Source of the DNA: Chryseobacterium sp. JAH
Lineage (GTDB): Bacteria; Bacteroidota; Bacteroidia; Flavobacteriales; Weeksellaceae
Length of the DNA stretch: 64,000 nt
Reading direction: 5' to 3'
Assembly (NCBI RefSeq): GCF_001507335.1
Contig: NZ_LMAH01000001.1
Location: forward strand, 124,001-188,000
This document shows positions 8,656 to 16,805 of this stretch, one piece after another. Every line of letters starts with the position of its first letter. Position 1 is the stretch's first letter. A program made the position numbers and the translations under genes. The notes below the pieces were generated by a model, which saw nothing but the letters and a program-made list of their open reading frames with translations, had not been told where the DNA came from and did no database searches.

Positions 8656-9465
8656 ATGATTCAATTAAAAACGATAGACGAGCTTCGTCTGATGAGAGAA
8701 AGTGCTCAGTTGGTTTCACGCACATTAGGAATGTTGGCAAAAGAAATCAAACCGGGAATTACCACTTTATATTTAGATAAATTAGCTCATGATTTCATCA
8801 AAGATCATGGTGCAGAACCAGCGTTTTTAGGATATGGAGGTTTTCCATATTCGTTATGTATTTCGCCTAACGAACAAGTAGTCCACGGTTTTCCAAGCAA
8901 AGAAGAAATAAAAGAAGGAGATGTACTCTCAGTAGATTGTGGAGCGGTGTTAAACGGTTTTGTAGGTGATCACGCTTATACTTTTGAAATCGGTGAAGTG
9001 AAACCCGAAATCAAAAAATTACTTAAAATAACCAAAGAATCTCTATACAAAGGAATTGCACAATGTGTAAGAGGAAAGAGAATTGGAGATATTTCTCATG
9101 CAATTCAGTCGTATTGTGAGAAAGAAGGTTATGGTGTTGTGAAAGAGTTGGTAGGTCATGGTTTAGGCAGAAAAATGCACGAAGATCCAAGTGTTCCGAA
9201 CTATGGAAAACAAGGAAGTGGAAAAGTCATTAAAGACGGTTTAACGATTGCAATCGAGCCGATGATCAATTTGGGAACCGAAAAAGTGAAATTTCATAAT
9301 GACGGCTGGACAGTTACCACTCTTGATAATCAAACTTCTGCGCACTTTGAACATGACGTAGCCGTAATTAATGGCAAACCCGTGTTACTTTCTACTTTCA
9401 AATACGTGTATGAAGCGTTAGGAATCAAAAGTGATGAAGAAAAGCCTTTCCAAATGGAATTTTAA
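8656..9465 (+). CDS. map: Methionine aminopeptidase, type I
   Basis: It removes the initiator Met from nascent proteins and needs two divalent metals. All five metal ligands are visible in family order: Asp in LSVDCGAV, Asp in GDHAYTF, His in GHGLGRKMHE, Glu in IAIEPMINLG and Glu in HFEHDVAVI. The 269-residue length and the missing internal insertion indicate type I. The stop overlaps the start of the methyltransferase gene by one base (TAATG), so the two are translated from one message. Unlike many bacteria, no secY, infA or ribosomal-protein gene is next to it. Confidence 0.97.
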   Translation: MIQLKTIDELRLMRESAQLVSRTLGMLAKEIKPGITTLYLDKLAHDFIKDHGAEPAFLGYGGFPYSLCISPNEQVVHGFPSKEEIKEGDVLSVDCGAVLNGFVGDHAYTFEIGEVKPEIKKLLKITKESLYKGIAQCVRGKRIGDISHAIQSYCEKEGYGVVKELVGHGLGRKMHEDPSVPNYGKQGSGKVIKDGLTIAIEPMINLGTEKVKFHNDGWTVTTLDNQTSAHFEHDVAVINGKPVLLSTFKYVYEALGIKSDEEKPFQMEF

Positions 9466-10232
9466 TGAAAAAGCTGACTAAGTTTTTACTCAACAAAATC
9501 CCTCGTCCGATGCTTATTCAGATGAGTGTTTGGGCACGACCTTTAATCTACCAGTTCTTCAAAGGAGATCAGTTTTTTGATCCAATTGACGGAAGATCTT
9601 ATCGAAAATTTCTACCTTACGGTTATGGTAAGCAAAGAGAAAATGCTTTATCACCAGGAACGTTAAGTTTGGAAAGACACCGTCAAATGTGGCTGTATCT
9701 GCAGAATGAAACTGATTTTTTCATAAAGAACTCAAAAGTTTTACACATAGCTCCAGAACAGGAATTTTTAAGAAAATTTAAAAGAATGAGCAATCTCAAT
9801 TATATTTCGGCAGATCTTTACTCGCCGATTGTAGATGTGAAAGCCGATATTTTAGATTTACCTTTTGATAATGACAGTTTTGATGTGATTTTTTGCAATC
9901 ATGTTTTAGAACATATTGAAGATGATTCTAAGGCAATGAGCGAATTGTACCGTGTTCTGAAACCGGGCGGCTGGGGAATCGTTCAGGTTCCGATGAAAAA
10001 TTCTTTGGAAAAAACTTATGAAGATTTCACCATTAAAGATCCAAAAGAACGTCAGAAACATTTCGGTCAGTATGATCACGTTCGCTGGTACGGAATGGAT
10101 TATTTTGACCGCTTAAGAAAAGTAGGTTTCGAAACAGAACCTAATTTTTACTCAAAACAATTCTCTGATGCAGAAATTTTAAAATACGGGCTCAATCACA
10201 ACGAGATTTTACCTGTCGTTTATAAAAAATAA
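9465..10232 (+). CDS. Class I SAM-dependent methyltransferase (type 11)
   Basis: The 255-residue protein has a Rossmann-type methyltransferase core: VLHIAPEQEFLRKF in the motif I position (an atypical, glycine-poor SAM loop), DVIFCNHVLEHIEDD as motif IV and LYRVLKPGGWGIVQVPM as post-motif. The N-terminal 75 residues (KFLPYGYG, ALSPGTLSLERHR) are characteristic of a group common in Bacteroidota. No signal peptide is present. The substrate is unknown. It overlaps the map stop codon, implying translational coupling, and is followed by a bidirectional terminator at 10234-10262. Confidence 0.82.
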   Translation: MKKLTKFLLNKIPRPMLIQMSVWARPLIYQFFKGDQFFDPIDGRSYRKFLPYGYGKQRENALSPGTLSLERHRQMWLYLQNETDFFIKNSKVLHIAPEQEFLRKFKRMSNLNYISADLYSPIVDVKADILDLPFDNDSFDVIFCNHVLEHIEDDSKAMSELYRVLKPGGWGIVQVPMKNSLEKTYEDFTIKDPKERQKHFGQYDHVRWYGMDYFDRLRKVGFETEPNFYSKQFSDAEILKYGLNHNEILPVVYKK

Positions 10233-10233
10233 T

Positions 10234-10262
10234 AAAACGTCTTCAATTTTGAAGACGTTTTT
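10234..10262. terminator. Bidirectional terminator between methyltransferase and SMR genes
   Basis: AAAACGTCTTCA and TGAAGACGTTTT form a perfect 12-bp stem with A and T tracts on either side; it can serve both convergent genes. Confidence 0.9.
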
Positions 10263-10306
10263 GTTTGTATCGAAACTTTCAAAACTTATGAAAGTGGTAT
10301 TGAAAA

Positions 10307-10633
10307 CTAATGAGAAACTGCTTTCAAACCAATCACTGAACCAATCAGTGTACAGATAAAAAATATCCTCCAAAAACTTATCGGATCTTTAAATACCAAA
10401 ATTCCCATTAAAACTGTTCCTACAGCACCAATTCCCGTCCAGACTGCATAGGCGGTTCCTATTGGAAGAGTTTCGGTAGCTTTGATAAGTAAAAGCATAC
10501 TGATGGTAAGACAGGCTAGAAAACCTCCGAACCACCAATACATTTCGTTTCCCGATGTTTCTTTTACTTTACCTAAACAAGAGGCAAACCCGACTTCAAA
10601 TAGCCCTGCGATAATTAAGATAATCCAATTCAT
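10307..10633 (-). CDS. SMR-family exporter (SugE/Gdx-like)
   Basis: The 108-residue protein has four hydrophobic helices and the essential membrane Glu in LFEVGFA (residue 13). The signature LPIGTAYAVWTGIGAVGT places it in the small multidrug resistance family, closer to the SugE/Gdx branch than to EmrE. Gdx members export guanidinium in exchange for protons; others export quaternary ammonium compounds. No guanidine riboswitch motif is visible upstream. A Crp-type regulator gene lies 213 bases upstream on the same strand. Function as an exporter is firm, substrate is not. Confidence 0.85.
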   Translation of the reverse strand: MNWIILIIAGLFEVGFASCLGKVKETSGNEMYWWFGGFLACLTISMLLLIKATETLPIGTAYAVWTGIGAVGTVLMGILVFKDPISFWRIFFICTLIGSVIGLKAVSH

Positions 10634-10846
10634 GATTTATAATTTACAGTACAAAGGTGAGGATTTCGTTTAGCTTAAAATTTTACATTTGTTAAAAAGC
10701 AAATCAATCCTAGAGATTATGAAATTTGATTTTGAAATAAAAATTTAATTTAAAATAAAAATATTATCTCGTAGTTTTAGCAAATGAAGCAAATCAATTT
10801 TAAAATAAATCTGCAGTATCTGCATAATTAGCAAGAGTGAAAAAAA

Positions 10847-11410
10847 TCACCTTATTTCTGCACGAATCCTACTCAAACTTACCTGCGTAATTCCCAGATA
10901 AGAAGCAATATGTCCCAGTTGAACTCTTTGTATAAGATAAGGTTTGTCTCTCAGTAAATCTTTATACCGTTCCAAAGCCGTTTTGTATTGTCTAGATATA
11001 ATCAGTTCTTCAGTTTTAATCAGTTCACGTTCAGCAAACTTTCTTCCCCAATTGGCAATATGAATATCTTCATTAAATAAAGCTTTTAATGTTGAAGTTT
11101 CCAAACGGTAAAGTTCGCAATCTTCCAAAAGTTCAATACTTTCATATCCGGGTTTCTCTTCAACGTAACTTTTCATTGAGACTACAGGTTCACCTTCCAA
11201 GCCAAACCAGAAGGTGATATCATTATTCTCTGAAGAAGTAAAGGCTCGAACAATTCCTTTTTTCAAAAAGTAAATATGAGGAACAACCTTATCAGCTTCC
11301 ATTAAAACAAGACCTTTTGGATGCGTAACTTCGGTGATGTATTGCTTTAGTTTGTCTTTAGAAATAGTCGGAAGAGGGTAGATGCGATCAATAATCTCGT
11401 CAATATTCAT
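10847..11410 (-). CDS. Crp/Fnr-family transcription regulator
   Basis: The 187-residue protein has an N-terminal cyclic-nucleotide-binding-like beta roll (about 25-115, with LVLMEADKVVPHIYFLKKGIV) and a short C-terminal helix-turn-helix (VQLGHIASYLGITQVSLSRIR, about 162-183). It lacks the Cys cluster of Fnr. This short type is very common in Bacteroidota, and its ligands are mostly unknown. The SMR exporter gene follows downstream on the same strand, so control of that gene is possible but unproven. Confidence 0.85.
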   Translation of the reverse strand: MNIDEIIDRIYPLPTISKDKLKQYITEVTHPKGLVLMEADKVVPHIYFLKKGIVRAFTSSENNDITFWFGLEGEPVVSMKSYVEEKPGYESIELLEDCELYRLETSTLKALFNEDIHIANWGRKFAERELIKTEELIISRQYKTALERYKDLLRDKPYLIQRVQLGHIASYLGITQVSLSRIRAEIR

Positions 11411-11615
11411 AAAAAATAATAATTGCAGAAGTTATTTGTTGAAACATAATTCTTTGTATTTCGTTTTGAAGTGAACAACTTTATTTAACTTTATTAAATA
11501 TTCATCCTACAAAATCTTTCGTTCAACCTTGAGATCAAAACTTTTAAAGTATTCAAAAATACACTTTTTTCAACATCTAATTTTAATATAGAGCACAAGA
11601 CCGATTTTGTTTTAC

Positions 11616-11623
11616 TAACTTTG
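11616..11623 (+). promoter_or_regulatory. -7 box of era
   Basis: TAACTTTG fits TAnnTTTG and lies 33 bases upstream of the era ATG. Confidence 0.5.
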
Positions 11624-11656
11624 CAAATCGTAATAAAAGCGACTTAATTTTTTTAT

Positions 11657-12532
11657 ATGCATAAAGCAGGATTTGTAAATATCGTTGGAAAGCCAAACGC
11701 TGGAAAATCAACCCTTCTGAATCAATTGATGGGTGAAAAACTAGCAATCGTTACCCAAAAGGCACAGACAACAAGACATAGAATTTTTGGAATTTATAAT
11801 GAAGAAGACTTACAGATCGTATTTTCTGATACTCCCGGAGTTTTAGATCCTAAATACGGTTTGCAGGAAAAAATGATGGATTTTGTAAAAGATTCATTAC
11901 AGGATGCAGACGTTTTTCTTTATATAGTAGACGTTACTGATAAATCTGAACAATCAGCATTTTTAATTGAGAAATTAAATAAAATTCCTGTACCCGTGTT
12001 GTTGCTATTAAATAAAATTGACCAGACCAATCAGGAAGGTCTAGAAAAAATAGCTACGGAATGGCACGAGAGAATTCCAAAAGCTGAAATTCTACCTATT
12101 TCGGCCTTGAACGCGTTTAATATTGATGTTATTTTACCAAAACTGAAATCAATGTTACCGGAAAGTCCGGCGTACTATGATAAAGATATGTACACCGACA
12201 AGCCTGAGCGATTTTTTGTAAACGAAGCGATCAGAGAGAAAATTCTTTTGAATTATGACAAAGAAATTCCCTATTCTGTAGAAGTGGTGACCGAAATGTT
12301 TAAAGAAAAGGAGGGTATTATCTTTATCGACTCGATTATTTATGTGGAAAGAGATACTCAAAAAGGAATTATCATTGGTCATAAGGGGGAAGCAATTAAA
12401 AAAGTAGGAACGGAAGCAAGAATAGATCTGGAGAAATTTTTCTCAAAAAAAATACATTTGAACCTGTTTGTGAAAGTGAAAAAAGATTGGAGAAAGAATG
12501 ACAGAGATTTGAAGAATTTCGGATATCGATAG
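11657..12532 (+). CDS. era: GTPase Era
   Basis: Era is an essential GTPase that binds the 3' end of 16S rRNA and checks maturation of the 30S subunit. The 291-residue protein has G1 (GKPNAGKSTLL, residue 9 on), the effector region QKAQTTRHRIFGI, G3 (FSDTPGVL), G4 (LLNKID) and G5 (ISALNAFN). A C-terminal KH RNA-binding domain follows, with GIIIGHKGEAIKKVG near residue 240. Length and order are normal. It is preceded by its own -7 box and followed by a DoxX gene 68 bases away. Confidence 0.97.
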   Translation: MHKAGFVNIVGKPNAGKSTLLNQLMGEKLAIVTQKAQTTRHRIFGIYNEEDLQIVFSDTPGVLDPKYGLQEKMMDFVKDSLQDADVFLYIVDVTDKSEQSAFLIEKLNKIPVPVLLLLNKIDQTNQEGLEKIATEWHERIPKAEILPISALNAFNIDVILPKLKSMLPESPAYYDKDMYTDKPERFFVNEAIREKILLNYDKEIPYSVEVVTEMFKEKEGIIFIDSIIYVERDTQKGIIIGHKGEAIKKVGTEARIDLEKFFSKKIHLNLFVKVKKDWRKNDRDLKNFGYR

Positions 12533-12600
12533 ACTAAAAAAGTCAATATTCATCATTGAATTAAAAGATTTTTATTATCTTTAAACTAAATTTTTAATCA

Positions 12601-13029
12601 ATGAGCTATTCAAACTTAAAAGCTAATCCAATATACATTGACATCGTTTTATTGATAGTAAGATTATTTATTGGTTTTGCGATGTTATCTCACGGTTTTC
12701 CAAAACTCCAGACATTGTTAGAAGGTGGTGATATTAAATTTTTTGATTTCTTGGGATTGGGACCTACTATTTCTTTGGGATTAACTGTTTTTGCAGAATT
12801 TATCTGTTCAATCTTTCTGATTTTAGGATTGTTTACAAGAATTGCAGTGGGATTCCTTATGTTTACGATGATTATTGCAGGTTTTGTAGTACATGGCTCA
12901 GATCCTTTTGAAAAGAGAGAGGTAAGTCTGCTTTATTTATCAGTGTATGCTCTGGTCATGACTTTAGGAGCAGGAAGATTCTCCATTGACGGCATGATTG
13001 AAAAAAGAAGGAGAGCTTCAGATTGGTAA
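12601..13029 (+). CDS. DoxX-family membrane protein
   Basis: The 142-residue protein has about four membrane helices and the family phrase LFIGFAMLSHGFPKLQTLLEGG near the N-terminus, then TVFAEFICSIFLILGLFTRIA. DoxX proteins sit in the inner membrane and have been linked to quinone or thiol redox, but most bacterial members have no assigned role. It follows era and ends at a strong terminator at 13054-13081. Confidence 0.82.
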   Translation: MSYSNLKANPIYIDIVLLIVRLFIGFAMLSHGFPKLQTLLEGGDIKFFDFLGLGPTISLGLTVFAEFICSIFLILGLFTRIAVGFLMFTMIIAGFVVHGSDPFEKREVSLLYLSVYALVMTLGAGRFSIDGMIEKRRRASDW

Positions 13030-13053
13030 GATCATAACATGAAAAATATATAG

Positions 13054-13081
13054 AGCGGTAATTTATTTACCGCTTTTTTTT
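13054..13081 (+). terminator. Terminator of the DoxX gene
   Basis: AGCGGTAA pairs with TTACCGCT around a short loop, followed by eight T. Confidence 0.85.
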
Positions 13082-13246
13082 GTTTAATTGGAATTGATCT
13101 CGTACTCTGTTACAGGGTTCTTATGTGACAATGAGCCTGTTCTAAAACGTTTTAAAATAAATAAAATGTCTAAATTTTCAATCTGATTTCGTGCTGCTTT
13201 TTTGGTTAATTAGTTTTTATTAAATTCGTAAAAAATCAAAAAGATA

Positions 13247-15649
13247 ATGAAGATCAAATTAACCATCTGTTTGCTGGCGTTTCTTAATTTTTATGAAGCT
13301 CAGGAAAATATTTCTTACCAAAAACCCTCTGCCGAGATCTTAAAATTGGCAGATTATGACAGACCACCTAGTGTAATGACCAATTCAAAAAAAGACTGGG
13401 TTGTTTTTACCTATCGTCCAACATACAAAACTCTTGATGATCTCAATCAGCAGGAAATGAAATTGGGTGGATTAAGAATCAATCCGGTAACGAATATTTC
13501 AAGCTCTACATCTTATTCTTACAATTTAAAAGTAAGAAAGATGAATGATAAAAATGAAGTTCAGGTGAAAGGTTTACCGACAAATCCGAAAATTACCAAT
13601 ACTTCTTTTTCACCGGACGAGAAAAAATTAGCTTTTACCAATACGACCGATAAAGGTGTTGAACTTTGGATTGTTGACTTAGAAACGGCAACGGCAAAGA
13701 AAATCACAAAAGATAATCTGAATGCCAATTTAGGAAATCCGTATAGCTGGATCAAAGATTCACAAAGCTTTCTTATTAAAGTTCTTCCTGAAAACAGACC
13801 CAAACTTACAGATTCTTCTAAAGATTTACCCACAGGTCCTATTGTTTCTACAGCTGACGGAAAGGTATCTCAGAACAGAACATATCAGGATTTGCTTAAA
13901 AATCCACAGGATGAAAAGAATTTTGAAATTCTGACCGCTTCCGAATTGTATCAAGTAGATTTAAATGGAAATGTAAAAAAGATAAAAGATCAGGATTTGT
14001 ATGGAGGGGTTAGTTATTCTCCAGATGGAAATTATCTTATGCTCACTACACTTAAAAAGCCATTTTCGTATATTGTTCCGCTAAGTAGGTTTCCGATGAC
14101 AACGACGGTTTATGATGCGAAAGGAAATGTTGTGAAGGTGGTGAATGAAGTTCCGTTGAATGAGATCATGCCGAAAGGATTTTCATCGGTGAGAACCGGA
14201 AAGAGAGATATGAGCTGGAGAGCTGATCAACCTGCAACTTTGGTTTTCGCTGAAGCTTTAGATGGGGGAGATCAGTCTAAAACCGTTGATTTTAGAGATG
14301 AAGTTTTCACCTGGGAAGCTCCGTTTAATGCGCAGCCAAAGTCTTTCTTTAAGACAAAACAGCGGTATGAAGGTACAAGCTGGACGAATAATCATTATGC
14401 GATTGTTTCTGAAGGTTGGTATGATACGAGAAATACAAAATCTTATTTGGTAGATTTAAATGACGGAAAATCACAGGTTATCGAAGACCGGAATTATCAG
14501 GATGTCTACAGCGATCCAGGAAGTTTCAATACCACCAAAAATGATTTCGGAAGATATGTTTTAGACATGAAAAATGACAAAGCTTATCTGATTGGAGCAG
14601 GATTTACCAAAGACGGACAGCATCCTTTTATTGATGAGATGGATATGAAATCTTTGAAAAAGAAAAGACTTTACACTTCAAATCTTAAAGGTGCCAAAGA
14701 AGAGATTATCGATATTATCAATCCCTCGAAAGGAGAAGTATTGACGATTCAGCAGTCGGCAAGTCAGTATCCGAATTACTTTAAGAAAAATATTAAATCT
14801 AATAAGACCGAAGCGGTTACCAATTTTGCCAATCCTTTTGAAAGCATCAAAGATGTGTACAAAGAAGTCATTACGTACAAAAGAAATGATGGCGTGACTT
14901 TAACTGGAACTCTTTATTTACCTGCAAACTACGACAGAAAGGCAAAAAAAGAAAAACTTCCATTGTTGATTTGGGCTTATCCTACAGAATATAAAGACAA
15001 AAATACAGCAGGGCAAAATACTCAGAACCCGAACGATTTTACGTTCCCTTACTATGGCTCATTTGTATACTGGACAGCAAAAGGATATGCGGTCTTGGAT
15101 GATGCTGCTTTCCCAATCATTGGAGAAGGAAAAACAGAACCCAACGATACGTTTATTCCTCAATTGGTGGCCAACGGAAAAGCTGCTATCAATGCCGTTG
15201 ACCAATTGGGTTATATTGATAGAACAAAAGTAGCAGTTGGTGGACATTCTTACGGCGCATTTATGACAGCCAATCTTTTGACCCATTCTAAAGATTATGC
15301 CTGCGGAATTGCAAGAAGTGGTGCGTATAACAGAACTTTGACGCCGTTTGGTTTCCAAAGCGAACAGAGAAATTTCTGGGATGTTCCTGAAATCTATAAC
15401 ACGATGTCACCTTTTATGAATGCGGATAAAATGAAAACGCCGATGTTGCTGATTCATGGTGATGCCGATAATAATCCGGGAACATTCACTTTGCAGACGG
15501 AAAGATATTTTCAGGCTTTGAAAAATCTTGGTGCACCTGTAAAGATGGTTCTTCTTCCGAAAGAAGCTCACGGTTACGTAGCTAAAGAAAACATACTTCA
15601 TCTTCTTTGGGAACAGGATCAATTTCTGGAGAAATGTTTAAAGAAATAA
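13247..15649 (+). CDS. Secreted S9-family prolyl oligopeptidase-like peptidase
   Basis: The 800-residue product starts with a signal peptide (ending near FYEAQ, residue 19). The first two thirds form a beta-propeller-like region with TolB-like stretches (TNTSFSPDEKKLAFTN, GGVSYSPDGNYLML). The last 270 residues are an alpha/beta-hydrolase domain with the catalytic Ser in GGHSYGAFM (near 667), Asp in HGDADNNPG (near 738) and His in KEAHGYV (near 775). It should cleave short peptides in the periplasm; related enzymes act as dipeptidyl or glutamyl peptidases. It is monocistronic and shares a bidirectional terminator with the convergent GNAT gene. Confidence 0.9.
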   Translation: MKIKLTICLLAFLNFYEAQENISYQKPSAEILKLADYDRPPSVMTNSKKDWVVFTYRPTYKTLDDLNQQEMKLGGLRINPVTNISSSTSYSYNLKVRKMNDKNEVQVKGLPTNPKITNTSFSPDEKKLAFTNTTDKGVELWIVDLETATAKKITKDNLNANLGNPYSWIKDSQSFLIKVLPENRPKLTDSSKDLPTGPIVSTADGKVSQNRTYQDLLKNPQDEKNFEILTASELYQVDLNGNVKKIKDQDLYGGVSYSPDGNYLMLTTLKKPFSYIVPLSRFPMTTTVYDAKGNVVKVVNEVPLNEIMPKGFSSVRTGKRDMSWRADQPATLVFAEALDGGDQSKTVDFRDEVFTWEAPFNAQPKSFFKTKQRYEGTSWTNNHYAIVSEGWYDTRNTKSYLVDLNDGKSQVIEDRNYQDVYSDPGSFNTTKNDFGRYVLDMKNDKAYLIGAGFTKDGQHPFIDEMDMKSLKKKRLYTSNLKGAKEEIIDIINPSKGEVLTIQQSASQYPNYFKKNIKSNKTEAVTNFANPFESIKDVYKEVITYKRNDGVTLTGTLYLPANYDRKAKKEKLPLLIWAYPTEYKDKNTAGQNTQNPNDFTFPYYGSFVYWTAKGYAVLDDAAFPIIGEGKTEPNDTFIPQLVANGKAAINAVDQLGYIDRTKVAVGGHSYGAFMTANLLTHSKDYACGIARSGAYNRTLTPFGFQSEQRNFWDVPEIYNTMSPFMNADKMKTPMLLIHGDADNNPGTFTLQTERYFQALKNLGAPVKMVLLPKEAHGYVAKENILHLLWEQDQFLEKCLKK

Positions 15650-15654
15650 ATGAT

Positions 15655-15684
15655 AAAACCTCGCTCAATTGAGCGAGGTTTTTT
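15655..15684. terminator. Bidirectional terminator between S9 peptidase and GNAT genes
   Basis: A perfect inverted repeat, AAAACCTCGCTCAA with TTGAGCGAGGTTTT, ends in a T-run on both strands. Confidence 0.92.
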
Positions 15685-15706
15685 ATGGAATTTTTTTAAG
15701 TGATAT

Positions 15707-16225
15707 TCAAAGGGCCTTTTTCATCATCAAATCAGTCTGATCCTCATTTCCAAATTTGAAAATATGTTGACCAAATTCCACAAAACCGTTTTTCCTATAA
15801 AACTGAACTGCTCTGCGATTTTCTTCCCAAACACCTAACCAAACATACCCTAAATTTTTATCTTTGGCAATTTCTAAAGCTTTCTTATAAAGAATTTGTC
15901 CGACTTTTTTACCGTGAAAATCTTTTAAAACATATATTCTTTCAATTTCAAGGGAGTCGTTATCCTGCAGCTCTGTTTGAGCATCTCTAAAATTTATTTT
16001 CAAGTATCCAACAGCTTCTTCATCTGATAATGCAAAGAAAAATTCCGAGTTTTCGTTTTTAATTTCTGCTGTTAATTTTTCAATGGTGAAACCCTTAGCC
16101 ATGTATTCAGCCATGTTTTCTTCCGTATTGTCTGGTGAGAACGTGTCGAAAAAAGTTTGTTTGGCAATTTTTTGAAGCTGATCTACGTTTTCTATTCCAA
16201 TTTGTTTTAATATAATTTCTTGCAT
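15707..16225 (-). CDS. GNAT-family N-acetyltransferase
   Basis: The 172-residue protein has a GNAT fold: EERIYVL-like beta-4 segment (DSLEIERIYVLKDFHGKKVGQ), an acetyl-CoA pyrophosphate loop (HGKKVGQILYKKAL), then YVWLGVWEENRRAVQFYRKNGF. It resembles the spermidine/small-amine acetyltransferase group, but the substrate cannot be assigned. It is complete, unlike the frameshifted GNAT gene just upstream on the same strand. Confidence 0.85.
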   Translation of the reverse strand: MQEIILKQIGIENVDQLQKIAKQTFFDTFSPDNTEENMAEYMAKGFTIEKLTAEIKNENSEFFFALSDEEAVGYLKINFRDAQTELQDNDSLEIERIYVLKDFHGKKVGQILYKKALEIAKDKNLGYVWLGVWEENRRAVQFYRKNGFVEFGQHIFKFGNEDQTDLMMKKAL

Positions 16226-16236
16226 GATTTTACTAA

Positions 16237-16740
16237 TTAACTTTTCTTTTCAATTGAATAAATCAGTCCTTCCTGACCCTCAAAATTAAAATCTTGTTGA
16301 TATTGAAGCCCGATCTTCTCTAAGACTTTAATAGAAGCAATATTTTTTTATGGATCTTCCAATGATTGTTTTTAATTTAATTTTTCAAAACCATATTTGA
16401 TGCAGGCCTTTGCGCTTTCCGTAGCAAAACCTTGATTCCAGAAATGCTCGAAAAGCCGAAAGCCGATATCGGTTTCATCCAGCTTTTCAGTATATTTTAA
16501 TCCAGACCAGCCAAGAAATTCTTGTGTCGATTTTTGTATTACTGCCCATCTTCCAAATCCATTTTGCTGATAATCTGAATAGTCTTTTAAAAAAGTTCTT
16601 GCTTCATCAATATCTTTGAATGCAGAGTTTCCTGTATACTTAATGACGTTTGGATTTAAATTTAATTCATAAAAACCTTCTGCGTCACCAATATTAAATT
16701 CTCGTAGCAGAAGACGATTGGTTTCTAGTATAGTTTTCAT
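16237..16740 (-). pseudogene. GNAT acetyltransferase, RimJ/RimL type, broken by frameshifts
   Basis: The intact part (16372-16740, 122 residues) starts with TILETNRLLLREFNIGD, typical of RimJ/RimL-like acetyltransferases, and runs into a stop right after KYGFEKLN. The expected continuation is present downstream: a short piece reading TIIGRS in a second frame, then NIASIKVLEKIGLQYQQDF to a stop at 16237 back in the first frame. Restoring three single bases, each in a homopolymer (TT, CC and a run of seven A on the coding strand), would give one continuous protein of about 168 residues. This is either a real recent pseudogene or sequencing error in homopolymers. Confidence 0.8.
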
Positions 16741-16778
16741 TTTTAAGTGCGAATCTTAAAGTAAAGATAACCAATAAA

Positions 16779-16802
16779 AAAAGCGATCCAAAAATCGCTT
16801 TC
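16779..16802 (-). terminator. Terminator of the MATE gene
   Basis: On the minus strand AAAGCGAT pairs with ATCGCTTT, followed by a long T-run, just after the MATE stop. Confidence 0.85.
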
Positions 16803-16805
16803 ATA

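Noticed and set aside
10634-10846. Possible guanidine riboswitch before the SMR gene
   Set aside because: No ACGA/ACGR-rich paired loops or conserved stem pattern could be found.
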